Part shown: positions 10,205 to 19,639 of the stretch, in pieces | Layout of the letters: every line of letters starts with the position of its first letter | Numbering within the stretch: the first letter of the stretch is position 1 | Assembly (NCBI GenBank): GCA_022449945.1 | Contig: JAKURM010000002.1 | Coordinates: 22,214-67,411, forward strand | DNA from: Candidatus Thalassarchaeum sp. | GTDB taxonomy: Archaea > Thermoplasmatota > Poseidoniia > Poseidoniales > Thalassarchaeaceae | DNA: 45,198 nucleotides | Reading direction: 5' to 3' | Made by a program: the position numbers and the translations under genes | The notes under the pieces: model-generated | What the model was told of the DNA's origin: nothing | Seen by the model: only the letters and a program-made list of their open reading frames with translations | Databases searched by the model: none

Positions 10205-10954
10205 ATGTTGAGAATCACGGCAAAGCAGCAACTGATGAAGGATATAGTCGATGTCCTGTCTGTCCTGACAGACGAGGCGAAGCTGGTTTGGGGAGAGAAA
10301 GGCCTTGGGGTCAGCGTAGTTGACGGTTCGCATGTAGCGCTCTTGTCGCTGACCATAGCAGACGAGTGCTTCGAGACCTATGAAGTCGAGCCAGTCGAGA
10401 TTGGCCTAGAACTAGGGAAGATGAGGGACCTACTCAGCCTAGCAGGAGCCAGTGATCTGGTTGAGATGGACTATGACGATGCTGTGGGTGCGATCAACGT
10501 CCGAGTAGGGGAGGTCCACAGGATTTTGAGGGGGATAGATACCAATGCCATGGACAACCCCAATCAGCCTAAACTTGAGTTCAAATCCAAGGCAACAATA
10601 GATTCTGAAAAGCTGTCCAGGGCTCTGAGGGCAGCTAAGTTCGTAGGAGAGTTAGTCGATCTTAGCATGGACAAGAACCAGATGACTGTATCTGTCACTG
10701 TAGAAGCGGGAGAGGGAGTTAATGTAAAATTCGAATCGGGCGAATTGAGTGAGTTGGTTTGCGGTTCACCGACCCATTCTACATACTCTCTGCAGTTCCT
10801 AGATCCACTTACTAGGAAACTTGCAGGAGGGATCACGAACGAGATAACTCTAGAGTTCGAGGAGAAGTACCCACTTCGGCTAACCTGGATGAGCAATGAC
10901 GGGGGGGCGAAGTGGACATACTTCCTGGCCCCTAGAGTAATGAATGACCCGTGA
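10205..10954 (+). CDS. pcn: DNA polymerase sliding clamp (PCNA)
   Basis: 249 aa; 'VVDGSHVALLSLTI', 'MRDLLSLAGASDLVEMDYDD', C-terminal 'YPLRLTWMSNDGGAKWTYFLAPRV'. Confidence 0.95.
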   Translation: MLRITAKQQLMKDIVDVLSVLTDEAKLVWGEKGLGVSVVDGSHVALLSLTIADECFETYEVEPVEIGLELGKMRDLLSLAGASDLVEMDYDDAVGAINVRVGEVHRILRGIDTNAMDNPNQPKLEFKSKATIDSEKLSRALRAAKFVGELVDLSMDKNQMTVSVTVEAGEGVNVKFESGELSELVCGSPTHSTYSLQFLDPLTRKLAGGITNEITLEFEEKYPLRLTWMSNDGGAKWTYFLAPRVMNDP

Positions 10955-12074
10955 ACTCATCAATGAGTTGTCCCTAGGGGTTCTCGTGCCTTGCAGGGTT
11001 TGCGTTATTGTCCCCACTGTGGGCAACCCCGAGGAGTTAGCAGTCGCATTGGACGGTCTGGGCAATCAGACCTTCGCCGATGTTGAGATTGTTGTAGTTG
11101 GACCAGAAAGGGATCCTGGGAGGGATGTAGTTGAACAAAGAGGGATTAGGTATCTGGACGAGGGTAAATCCAAGACCAGGGCAGATGCATGTAATCTAGC
11201 AATCGGGGAGACCGAATCGGAGCTTGTCCTATTCACGGATGACGATGTGATAGTACCAAGTGACTGGGTAGCAAATCTCGTCAGATGGTTCGAACGTCCA
11301 GAGGTCGCTGGCGTAGGTGGGCCCAACTTCGCCCCTCCGAATATTTCCACGACATGGCAGAAGGCGATTGACGTGGCTTTCTGCAATGAATTCTTCACCG
11401 CGGGAACCAACTATGGGAGAATGGCAGGTGGCGAATTGGAAGAAGTAGAGCAGCTTCCGGGGGTCAATTCGGCCTACAGAAGGTTGGTTCTGGAAGAAGT
11501 CGGGGGCTTTGACGAAGGGGCTATCGGAGCAGAGGATGTAATGCTGGACCTTAGAATCAAGAAGGCTGGACATAGGCTCTGGTCCGATGGAAGTGCAATC
11601 ATGTGGCACAGGAGAAGGGGCCTGGGTAGAGTAATGAAGCAGATTAGGAACTATGGGCTAGTTAGAAAACTGGCTGGACATAGATATCCGAGCCTATGGG
11701 GGTGGAGCCATTCAATGGTCTCAGTATTCCCTCCACTGATTCTATTATCCATCGCGCTTTTCTCGTGGGGCTCAATAAATGGGGGGATTATGTGGCCTGA
11801 GTTCTGGGATATATCGACTAAGGCAGTCCCTATTGGTGCTGAGAGGATTGCCGTGCACCAACTTCCCACGTTGGCTGTTTTGTACAATCTGATGGCTTGG
11901 ACAGGAGCTGTGAAGGGCAGTTCACCAAACAAGTCAGTGAGTACTGTTTTTCTGTCATCATTCGTATCCTTCTTGCTACACTGGAACTATGGAATTGGTG
12001 CAATTAAAGGAAGATTTGCAATAGCAAGAGGCATGAGTCTGTCTCAAATTGATGATCGTGAACGAGAAGCCTAG
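10944..12074 (+). CDS. Family 2 glycosyltransferase with C-terminal membrane segments
   Basis: 'CVIVPTVGNPEELAVALDGLGNQTFADVEIVVV', 'ELVLFTDDDVIVPSDWVANLV', 'GGFDEGAIGAEDVMLDLRIKKAGHRLW'. Confidence 0.9.
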   Translation: MTRELINELSLGVLVPCRVCVIVPTVGNPEELAVALDGLGNQTFADVEIVVVGPERDPGRDVVEQRGIRYLDEGKSKTRADACNLAIGETESELVLFTDDDVIVPSDWVANLVRWFERPEVAGVGGPNFAPPNISTTWQKAIDVAFCNEFFTAGTNYGRMAGGELEEVEQLPGVNSAYRRLVLEEVGGFDEGAIGAEDVMLDLRIKKAGHRLWSDGSAIMWHRRRGLGRVMKQIRNYGLVRKLAGHRYPSLWGWSHSMVSVFPPLILLSIALFSWGSINGGIMWPEFWDISTKAVPIGAERIAVHQLPTLAVLYNLMAWTGAVKGSSPNKSVSTVFLSSFVSFLLHWNYGIGAIKGRFAIARGMSLSQIDDREREA

Positions 12075-12077
12075 TGA

Positions 12078-12800
12078 CTAACTTCGCTGCACCATTTCTC
12101 CGGATTCGACATGCCATGTGGGCTGCCTTGGACGCCAGAAGATTCCAGTGAAGAGTCCGAAGAAGACTCCACCGAAGACTAGGTTGAACCACCCCTCGGA
12201 GATGTATGTAGGGCTGGCGTTGAAAAATGCCCAAGCGAATGAAGGAATGATGCCGAATAATATCGAGATTATCGCCTCCTCTCTGAATATTCGGGAGTTG
12301 TCCCGTCTCTTCGGGAGCAGTGGGGGATTGATGGGCCACTCGGTCGAATCGCGGACAACGAGTCGTAATTTGATGCTATTCTCGGAGCTTGGGAGTTTAT
12401 CTTTGGACATTATCGAAGGTGTCGCTTTACCCGAGCTCCAAACCCTGATTATCCTAGTCCTGGAGCCTTTCTTCACAATGGGTCTGCCATCACATGCCTT
12501 TCCCCAGTAGTCATCAGTTGAGTCGGCAAGAGCCTCAACCGGGTCCCCTTCACCTCCAGAAATCAGACCCATGGAGTATGCAAGTTCCCATTCAGATTCC
12601 GAAGCGATATCGGCCACCATTGAGTTCAGAATCTCTTCGGCATCTTTGGGTCGGACTGGTTCCATTGAGATCTTATATCGATATCCGATTGACACTTCGT
12701 GCCTAGGTCCGATCCCACCAAACAATACTGATCTGTCATCAGAACCCATCAGTACAGAGCCCGGAGAAACTTCTGCCCAAGAAACAGGGGGAATCCCCAA
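12078..12800 (-). CDS. Divergent FGE-sulfatase (SUMF1/EgtB)-like domain protein with C-terminal membrane helices
   Basis: 'GSVLMGSDDRSVLFGGIGPRHEVSIGYRYKISMEPV' and 'ASESEWELAYSMGLI' resemble FGE-fold motifs; C-terminal 'FNLVFGGVFFGLFTGIFW' TM. Confidence 0.55.
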   Translation of the reverse strand: MGIPPVSWAEVSPGSVLMGSDDRSVLFGGIGPRHEVSIGYRYKISMEPVRPKDAEEILNSMVADIASESEWELAYSMGLISGGEGDPVEALADSTDDYWGKACDGRPIVKKGSRTRIIRVWSSGKATPSIMSKDKLPSSENSIKLRLVVRDSTEWPINPPLLPKRRDNSRIFREEAIISILFGIIPSFAWAFFNASPTYISEGWFNLVFGGVFFGLFTGIFWRPRQPTWHVESGEMVQRS

Positions 12801-12802
12801 TT

Positions 12803-14701
12803 TTACTCCTCCGACTCTCCAAGTTCACCAGTCTGTATTGACCACTGTGAAGCGTACACATTCTCGTTGTAAAGTAGCTCGTGATGAGTGCCACGCTCAA
12901 CAATTGCTCCGTCTACCATCGCGATAATCTCATCCGCGTTCCTAATTGTTGCCAGTCGATGGGCCACAGCAATGGTTATCCTTTGCTTGCCGCCATTAGA
13001 ACCGCCGCCGAATAGTGACTCTTGGATACGCTTCTCGGTCTCGGCGTCCAGTGCAGCACTTGCCTCATCTAGTATCAGTAAGTCGGGGTCATTTAGCAAT
13101 GCACGAGCAAGGCTAACCCTAGCCCTCTGACCACCAGAGAGCATTACTCCTCTATCTCCTACCATGGTACTAATTCCACTGGACATTTGTGATACGAATT
13201 CCCAAGCACCTGCGGCCTCTAGTGCATTTTTGACCTGCTCATCTGTAGCATCGCGGGCATAGGCAACATTGTCTCTGACTGTTCCGAAGAAAAGGAATGG
13301 ATCCTGAGAAACGAATCCAATTCTGGCTCTGACTGACTCGATTTGGAACTCGTTGATGTCTCGGTCATTGATCATCACCCTACCACTCTGGGGCTCGTAG
13401 AATCTCTCGACAAGCTTGAGGATCGTACTCTTTCCAGCTCCGGTGTGGCCCATGACCCCTAGGAAATCGCCTGAAGAAGCAGAGAAGTCAATCTCGTTCA
13501 GAACATTGGATTCTGAGGAAGGATATGCAAATGACACATCATCGAATGTTATCGACGAGATAGGTCCGTCCAAGGGAACTGCCCCTTCCTTGTCGAAAAT
13601 GGAGGGTTCTAGGTCGATAATTGCGAAAACCCTCTTTGATGCGGCTTCGCCCCTCTGAAGCTGGTTGAGCAGCATTCCGAGGATGAACATTGGCATCGTC
13701 ATTCTAGTGGAGATGAGTAGGAACGTGACAAATTGGCCCACTGTGATTTCTCCCGACTCCATGACCCAACCTCCTGCTGAAACAAGAAGACAGAATGAGA
13801 TGCCAGCAACTACGTAAATTCCAGGAATGAATCGATTACGAACAAAGGCCGCTTGGATTGCCAGGTTCCTATAATCACCGCTTTGCCCCTCAATTCTGGA
13901 GCCTTCGAATCTAGTGGCATTGTATGCTTGTACGACTGTAATGCCAGAGAGAACGTTTTCCAGGATCGCAACAATCCCCCCAGTACTTTCTCTTTGTCTC
14001 CTGTATTTCCTCTGAACCCTAGTGGAAAACCATACAACCATGGGGACAATTAGAACAAGTGGTGCGAATAGAATCAATGCAAGTCTTGGAGACATCCAGA
14101 ACATTATTGCGAACGCTGTGCCGAATGTTGTTGCAATCCTGATCATACTCGTACTTGCATCCGAAATTATGTCCTCTAGTTGCGCAACGTCAGCAGAAAG
14201 TACAGACATCAGGTTTCCAGATTGGCGGCTCTCAAAATATGAGGCTTCCATGGCCAATAGTGAGCTTGTTGCGTCCATTCTGATGTCATGTTGTGCCTTG
14301 TAGGCTGTTGACTGCCAAAGTTGGTTACTCAAGCCCTGGAAAACGGCCAAAAATGAGAAGGAAATTAGAATGAGAAGTCCAAAGCCGAGCTCGATCGAAT
14401 TTATTGCGCCAAGGGACGGGATAAATTCAGAACTCACAAATTCCTCAACCCTAGAATCAGTGAATGTCTTGGATTGGTAGTAGTCAGCTGCCATTCCTAT
14501 TGCTATGAAGGGGATAAGGTCGAAGGCCCGTGCTCCGACATTGGCCAGCACGCCACCTAGCGCTTGCTTCCAGTATCGGGTAACATAGGGAACTATGCGC
14601 CAAATCTTTCGACCGACAACTTGCTTATCGTCCGCAAGATCGGACTCATCCTTGCTAATCGAGATGGGACTAATGGCGCCATTGCTTCCCTTTGATGTCA
14701 C
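12803..14701 (-). CDS. ABC transporter, fused permease/ATPase (MsbA/exporter type)
   Basis: Walker A 'GHTGAGKSTILKLVERFYEP', signature 'LSGGQRARVSLARALLNDPDLLILDEASAALD', six TM segments. Confidence 0.96.
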   Translation of the reverse strand: MTSKGSNGAISPISISKDESDLADDKQVVGRKIWRIVPYVTRYWKQALGGVLANVGARAFDLIPFIAIGMAADYYQSKTFTDSRVEEFVSSEFIPSLGAINSIELGFGLLILISFSFLAVFQGLSNQLWQSTAYKAQHDIRMDATSSLLAMEASYFESRQSGNLMSVLSADVAQLEDIISDASTSMIRIATTFGTAFAIMFWMSPRLALILFAPLVLIVPMVVWFSTRVQRKYRRQRESTGGIVAILENVLSGITVVQAYNATRFEGSRIEGQSGDYRNLAIQAAFVRNRFIPGIYVVAGISFCLLVSAGGWVMESGEITVGQFVTFLLISTRMTMPMFILGMLLNQLQRGEAASKRVFAIIDLEPSIFDKEGAVPLDGPISSITFDDVSFAYPSSESNVLNEIDFSASSGDFLGVMGHTGAGKSTILKLVERFYEPQSGRVMINDRDINEFQIESVRARIGFVSQDPFLFFGTVRDNVAYARDATDEQVKNALEAAGAWEFVSQMSSGISTMVGDRGVMLSGGQRARVSLARALLNDPDLLILDEASAALDAETEKRIQESLFGGGSNGGKQRITIAVAHRLATIRNADEIIAMVDGAIVERGTHHELLYNENVYASQWSIQTGELGESEE

Positions 14702-14769
14702 GTTACTTCGTACAGTAGTTGGCGTTTCAATGCTTACCTGAGAAATCTATGGTTTTCGCTATCATATTG

Positions 14770-14844
14770 TGGTGCGCCCGCCGGGATTTGAACCCGGGAC
14801 AAGAGGTTGGAAACCTCTGGTGATAACCCCTTCACTACAGGCGC
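14770..14844 (-). tRNA. tRNA-Gly (anticodon TCC), 3' CCA encoded
   Basis: Reverse complement GCGCCTG-TA-GTGA..TCAC-C-AGAGG-TTTCCAA-CCTCT-TGTC-CCGGG-TTCAAAT-CCCGG-CGGGCGC-A-CCA folds as complete cloverleaf. Confidence 0.96.
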
Positions 14845-14908
14845 TTGTACTTGGCGGGCTCATGGCATCTCTAAATCGATTCGGTAGACTGAATGATTTG
14901 AAAAGTGA

Positions 14909-15139
14909 GTGCCTAAACGGCTATTCATGATGGTCAGGCAGATTATTGGCATCTTTCTTGTACTGTTCTTTTTCCCGATAAATATACCCTTGTTGAGGAT
15001 GTTAATGGAATCCCGAGGGATGACGCCATTTGGCGAATTGCAGTTCCTAGGAATATCCCTCACAATGTTCATTGCCGGTTGCCTGATGATATTCACGCCA
15101 CCAGTAATGAAATTTCACTCGGAATCCAAGCATCCATAG
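14909..15139 (+). CDS. Small two-TM membrane protein (start GTG 14909 or ATG 14927)
   Basis: 'IIGIFLVLFFFPINIPLL' and 'FLGISLTMFIAGCLMIF' hydrophobic helices; only 76 aa. Confidence 0.45.
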   Translation: MPKRLFMMVRQIIGIFLVLFFFPINIPLLRMLMESRGMTPFGELQFLGISLTMFIAGCLMIFTPPVMKFHSESKHP

Positions 15140-16011
15140 AGTGATTTTGGCCATTCAGAATGGATATTGAGCATCAGGCTCTCCACTCGCTCCTCCGTCC
15201 ATTGGGCAGCAAGAAGATGCGAACAGAGCTGTTGCGTTCTCTTGGGCACGGTCTTCGGTCCGAGGACTGCCCCTGGCCTCTTGGGATCGTCGAGAAAGTC
15301 GGTTTCCATCCCCCAGGGTGCATCAGAATCGGCCAGGGAAGAAGACAATTGTTCGATACTGCCCTTGCCAACGCTAACTGTGGCCGGTAGATCACTAGTG
15401 AAATCCGAACTGACATCGGGAGGTGCGAAATGCCTGATTGCGCGTTCAATGGGGAGTCCGGATTTTTTGCAGAGTTCACTTAGTTCCCTGCAAGTCGTCG
15501 GACCATTCTCTTCTACATGGAGTTGAATCGCCACTCCTGCCGATGAGGCCATCGACATTACCTCCTGCAGGTTTTCATTGGCTGCTTCCCATGTAGAACC
15601 CTGTACTGGATAATGGGGGCGGCCTACCTCCCCCAGGCAATGAGCCTCCCCCGAATCTATGAACTCAATAGCAAGGCTAACTGCTTCCAAGTGCAATTCT
15701 GTGGAGGCCTCCAATCCTAAAGTCTCTATCTGTTTCTCCCAGACAACCGGATGGGGGCCCAAGGCGACTCCCACGTCAATTCCAAAAGATTCCCTAACTT
15801 CATTAGCCATAGCTATGGTATCCAAGTATGCATCTTTGTACTCATTGGAATCAATGGGTAGTGATTCATAGAATGCGGGTTTGTGAACCAACATCATCCC
15901 AGTACCTCCACACTTAACGAAGTCAGAGACCGCCCCCAGGAACCTGTGCCTCCTGTCCAAGTGGATGTGCTGATCAAAAATTGGCCCTGTCCAGACTCCG
16001 TCCTCGATCAT
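15115..16011 (-). CDS. TatD-related predicted metal-dependent hydrolase (TIM barrel)
   Basis: 'GPIFDQHIHLDRRHRF' HxH motif, 'HCLGEVGRPHYPV', 'AIQLHVEENGPTTCRELSEL'; start at ATG 16011 avoids overlap with the upstream ORF. Confidence 0.8.
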   Translation of the reverse strand: MIEDGVWTGPIFDQHIHLDRRHRFLGAVSDFVKCGGTGMMLVHKPAFYESLPIDSNEYKDAYLDTIAMANEVRESFGIDVGVALGPHPVVWEKQIETLGLEASTELHLEAVSLAIEFIDSGEAHCLGEVGRPHYPVQGSTWEAANENLQEVMSMASSAGVAIQLHVEENGPTTCRELSELCKKSGLPIERAIRHFAPPDVSSDFTSDLPATVSVGKGSIEQLSSSLADSDAPWGMETDFLDDPKRPGAVLGPKTVPKRTQQLCSHLLAAQWTEERVESLMLNIHSEWPKSLYGCLDSE

Positions 16012-16015
16012 GGTC

Positions 16016-16546
16016 TCACGCCAAGGCGCCTTCTCCTTCAAGTTGGGATAACCAATAGTTGGCAGCCATCTCCGCAACCCTACTAGATGATTGGCCCAAT
16101 ACTATCCCCCTGCCATTGTTGAACATTAGAATAGTGCAATTGTGTCTCTTTGCATCTATTCTGAGAGCATCAAGTCTCAAGTCGTGTTCCGCATCAGAGA
16201 ACCTCTCAGCAGCCAGTCCAATCATTACAGCCCTTCCAATGGAAAAACTAGCGAGAACCTCGCCCTTTTCGACCGTCAATCCTGCTTCTGTCATCCCCAT
16301 CCTGAGCAATATTTCTTCGGCGATCAAAGTGGCGGCCTCGGAGTTTGAAATTCCATGGATTAGCAATGTTCCCTCTGGTTCGATCACAATCACTGATCTT
16401 GGATTTTCGTGCTCTATTACCGCATAGGCCCCATTACTCCTAGCACCACATAGGCTCACTGCATCTTGAAGAGAAACTGGATTCTGGGAGGTCACTCTGA
16501 ATGATTGTGTTTCTACTGAAATTGTCAAATCTCCGTCAGGCATCAC
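16016..16546 (-). CDS. Divergent two-repeat TBP-fold (TATA-binding protein-like) protein
   Basis: Repeat 1 'NPRSVIVIEPEGTLLIHGISNSEAATLIAEEIL' and repeat 2 'VLASFSIGRAVMIGLAAERF...HNCTILMFNNGRGIVLGQSSSRVAEMAANYWL' parallel TBP half-repeats. Confidence 0.6.
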   Translation of the reverse strand: MMPDGDLTISVETQSFRVTSQNPVSLQDAVSLCGARSNGAYAVIEHENPRSVIVIEPEGTLLIHGISNSEAATLIAEEILLRMGMTEAGLTVEKGEVLASFSIGRAVMIGLAAERFSDAEHDLRLDALRIDAKRHNCTILMFNNGRGIVLGQSSSRVAEMAANYWLSQLEGEGALA

Positions 16547-17319
16547 TCTCTCCCCACCTTCTCCAGCGAATCGCAGGTACTTAGGCTACTCTCTAGCGAG
16601 TGCAGGTAAGCTTGCTGAACCGGAACAAGAAGAACTGGGGCGTCTGAGTTAGATTCCCTCAGATCTGAGAGCGCACCCCTGAGCCTGGATGAAAGACGGC
16701 TATCCCTTTCACGAATTAATGTAGAGGTTAGTCCGATCCTTTCTTCGGCCCACCAAGCGGCACATACCGTAGCTGCTGCACCAAGATCTGCATTGACAGA
16801 GTTATGCGGGGATACTCGTTTTATTGCTGATTTTCTTAATCGGGACCATCGCTTTGTTCGGCCCAAAGTTGCTAGTAGATTTCGGAACTTAACCTGTTCA
16901 TCGGCCCAGCGGGATTGCCAATCTAACCAATCCTGATCGTCAATTCCTGGCTCGATTGCATAAATCGGAAGACCGCCCCGGGAATTCTCGGCATGGCGGA
17001 TTAGTCGGATTCTCTCAGGATCTGGAATAGAAGGTCCGGCTATTTCCAAAGCCCTGAGATCACGAACCAGCATCCCCAGCGTTGTCCCTGAAGCGGCGGC
17101 TGATTCCACATGGACTCCGGGACTATTCTTGTCCTGCCCTTCTTCGTCTCTTATCGCCAAGAGTTCATCGGGTGATGCAATCAATGCTAGTCCATCCCAA
17201 TTTCTGGGCCTCAGTTCAGAGGGCATCCTAACACATGGAAGATATGGCCAGAGAAGGATTGTCCCTCCCAGAGGGTCTTCGAAAGGCGATGGTTCCCATC
17301 TTAGTTCCGGGATGGACAC
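16543..17319 (-). CDS. Uncharacterized protein, weak TraB/PrgY-like C-terminal motif
   Basis: 258 aa; 'LIRERDSRLSSRLRGALSDLRESNSDAPVLLVPVQQAYLHSLESSL' vaguely like the TraB 'eRD..ma..l...vl.vvGa.Hl.gi' pattern; 4-nt ATGA overlap with next gene. Confidence 0.45.
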   Translation of the reverse strand: MSIPELRWEPSPFEDPLGGTILLWPYLPCVRMPSELRPRNWDGLALIASPDELLAIRDEEGQDKNSPGVHVESAAASGTTLGMLVRDLRALEIAGPSIPDPERIRLIRHAENSRGGLPIYAIEPGIDDQDWLDWQSRWADEQVKFRNLLATLGRTKRWSRLRKSAIKRVSPHNSVNADLGAAATVCAAWWAEERIGLTSTLIRERDSRLSSRLRGALSDLRESNSDAPVLLVPVQQAYLHSLESSLSTCDSLEKVGRE

Positions 17320-17399
17320 GTACCGCCGAGACGTCTCCCTCGGTTCAATACAACGGTGAAATCACGCATCTGGTTCCCCAATTACTGTAGGATTCAAGG

Positions 17400-17879
17400 A
17401 TGATGAGTTTCCGAGGTGTTTCGATGGCAGTTGATGGACCGTTCTCAATTGACCCCGTGGTGCTTCTGAATGAGGTATTCCCTGGGCACACAAACGCATT
17501 GAATACCCTGTTTGGTGGTAGGCTGATGTCAATCATGGATACAGCAGCAGGGATGTCTGCATCGAAGTTTGCGCACAGGGAGTTTGTTACAGTCTCAGTA
17601 GATGCTTTGAAGTTCAGAAGGCCGTCTTTCCAAGGAGAGGTTATTCGAACTACTGCTAGAGTGGTTTGGACGTCCCCCCGAACAGCTGGCATTCACGTTA
17701 CTTCTTGCAGACTTTCAAGATCAGAATGGGTTGGCGAAGAGATATGTTCAGGATTCTTCTTCATGGTCGCAATCGACTCTTCGATGAAGCCAGTAGAGAT
17801 TCCTCAGTTTGTCCCAAGTTCTGACAAAGAGAAAGACCTGTGGTCTCAAGCAGAAGCTGCCCGTGAAGCAATGAGATGA
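17400..17879 (+). CDS. Acyl-CoA thioesterase, hotdog fold (YciA/BFIT-like)
   Basis: 'VFPGHTNALNTLFGGRLMSIMDTAAGMSASKFAHREFVTVSVDALKFRRPSFQGEVI'. Confidence 0.88.
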   Translation: MMSFRGVSMAVDGPFSIDPVVLLNEVFPGHTNALNTLFGGRLMSIMDTAAGMSASKFAHREFVTVSVDALKFRRPSFQGEVIRTTARVVWTSPRTAGIHVTSCRLSRSEWVGEEICSGFFFMVAIDSSMKPVEIPQFVPSSDKEKDLWSQAEAAREAMR

Positions 17880-17986
17880 GAAGAAAATCAGATTTCTGGA
17901 GAAAAAAATCTCGTATGGAAGAAGGCACCTGAGTACAATCAATATCCCATGGACTTATACCCTATGTTGGTCGCTCCGCGCATGGG

Positions 17987-19639
17987 ATGTACTTAGCCGG
18001 GCCTAAGGGCCCGATGGAGAAGAGGAATGCTGAGCTTTTTGGTGAACTCAACTTAGTCGGGACAAGAGGGAAGTGTTGCGCCATACTAACAGAGCGTCAG
18101 CTAACCATAGAGAGGTTTGACGGCAAGGGACTGAGGCTAGACTTGGCTGCAATAGATAGAATGAGGCATCTGAAGGTTCCAATGTTGCCTTCGGGGACCT
18201 ATCTCCTTGGTGGGATCGCAATCTATCTTGGAATAACTACGATCATGTCCCCCTTGAGTTGGGTGTCAATCGGAGTAGGTTTTACTGCTATAGTATCGAA
18301 CTTCATTTCCAGGTACTCGATTCTAGCCATAGAGACTGGTTCAGGTGGAAGGCATCTAGTCTCAGGAAGCGAGGGGAATCTACTGAAGCTTTGTCTGATG
18401 GTCGACCGTGTAAGGCACGGAAGTGACTTGGAAGAGGCTCGAATAGGACTGGAAGAGCTGGAAACCGGACTCCCCACATTCCCCTCAATAAGAGATGCAA
18501 AGGGGATCCTTGCCACACCTGATAAAAAAAGCAAAACAAATATGGGGATGCTTGGACTTCCATCGGGAATGGCCAGTATTGAGGCATTTGAAGTGGACAC
18601 GATTATGGATCAAGTTCCGCTAGAGTCGGTGGCAGACAATCGAAACGAAAGGCTGCCAGACAGCCCTAGCATTAGTGATTTCTCGGGCCCAGCAGTGGCG
18701 CAGAATGAGCAAAACTCACTAAATGCATACGAAAGAGCCTGGGGGGTAGATAGTACTCCCTCATGGTACAAGGAAAGGGAAATTGCTCAGGCTCCCGAGA
18801 ACAGAATTGATTCAGCTCTAAGTGATGCATCTCAAGGGATGGACCTCTTCGCTCCTGGTTGGATTTTTGATGCGGCTACGCCAAGCGAGATAGATGAATT
18901 CAGAGAAAACGGAAATAGCGATTCTGGTGTGCTCGGAGATTTGTTTGACTCGACAGAGCAGAGGGAGAGAGAACTGTCTAGTTCTCAAATGATAAAGCAG
19001 GCCCACAATTCCTTCGGTGCCCCTGAACAGCCGTATGTTCGGCCCATGCTACCTCCTCCGACAGACGAGGCAGTCAGAGAGGAGTGCAGGGCAGGAGTAG
19101 TCCGTCGGGCGAGAGCGAAGCAGGAGCTTCGCCTCAACAACATGACTGAGGCGCCAATAAAACCCGCAAATCTAGAAGAGTATCCGGCCCTAAACAAACT
19201 AGCCAATTCAATGGGTACCACGAGATTGTCAGTGAACATGGCAGATTCGAAAAAGCCATCGTCGGGTTGGCTAGGAAGGCTTCTAAGGCCAAGTGGTGGA
19301 ATGGTGGTTAGGGAAGAAAATAGAGGGGTTTCGAATCAAAAATCCGAGGTCGTTTCAGACGAAAAGCCACGCTTCCAGAGTTCCCAGCACATGAGGCTGA
19401 GAAGCGACCAGGAACATCAGGCAGAGGTTGGTGCAAGAATCCGAGGAATGAGGAATTCTGCTGAATATTCTTCTGCTAAGGATACACTGGATTCGATAGT
19501 ATCTAGGATTCAGAGTGGGGAAGAGGAGGCTCCTAGGATGATGGAGGCTCCGAGCAACTCACTGAGATTCGGCCAATTAAGGCCCACCTCCTCTAAAGAC
19601 GATCCGCATCCGCTCCCTGGTCTTCGAAGACTGGGCTAG
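17987..19639 (+). CDS. Uncharacterized protein: N-terminal membrane-hairpin domain plus long low-complexity/disordered tail
   Basis: 550 aa; 'GTYLLGGIAIYLGITTIMSPLSWVSIGVGFTAIVSNFI' TM pair, then Ser/Glu/Arg-rich region. Confidence 0.65.
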   Translation: MYLAGPKGPMEKRNAELFGELNLVGTRGKCCAILTERQLTIERFDGKGLRLDLAAIDRMRHLKVPMLPSGTYLLGGIAIYLGITTIMSPLSWVSIGVGFTAIVSNFISRYSILAIETGSGGRHLVSGSEGNLLKLCLMVDRVRHGSDLEEARIGLEELETGLPTFPSIRDAKGILATPDKKSKTNMGMLGLPSGMASIEAFEVDTIMDQVPLESVADNRNERLPDSPSISDFSGPAVAQNEQNSLNAYERAWGVDSTPSWYKEREIAQAPENRIDSALSDASQGMDLFAPGWIFDAATPSEIDEFRENGNSDSGVLGDLFDSTEQRERELSSSQMIKQAHNSFGAPEQPYVRPMLPPPTDEAVREECRAGVVRRARAKQELRLNNMTEAPIKPANLEEYPALNKLANSMGTTRLSVNMADSKKPSSGWLGRLLRPSGGMVVREENRGVSNQKSEVVSDEKPRFQSSQHMRLRSDQEHQAEVGARIRGMRNSAEYSSAKDTLDSIVSRIQSGEEEAPRMMEAPSNSLRFGQLRPTSSKDDPHPLPGLRRLG

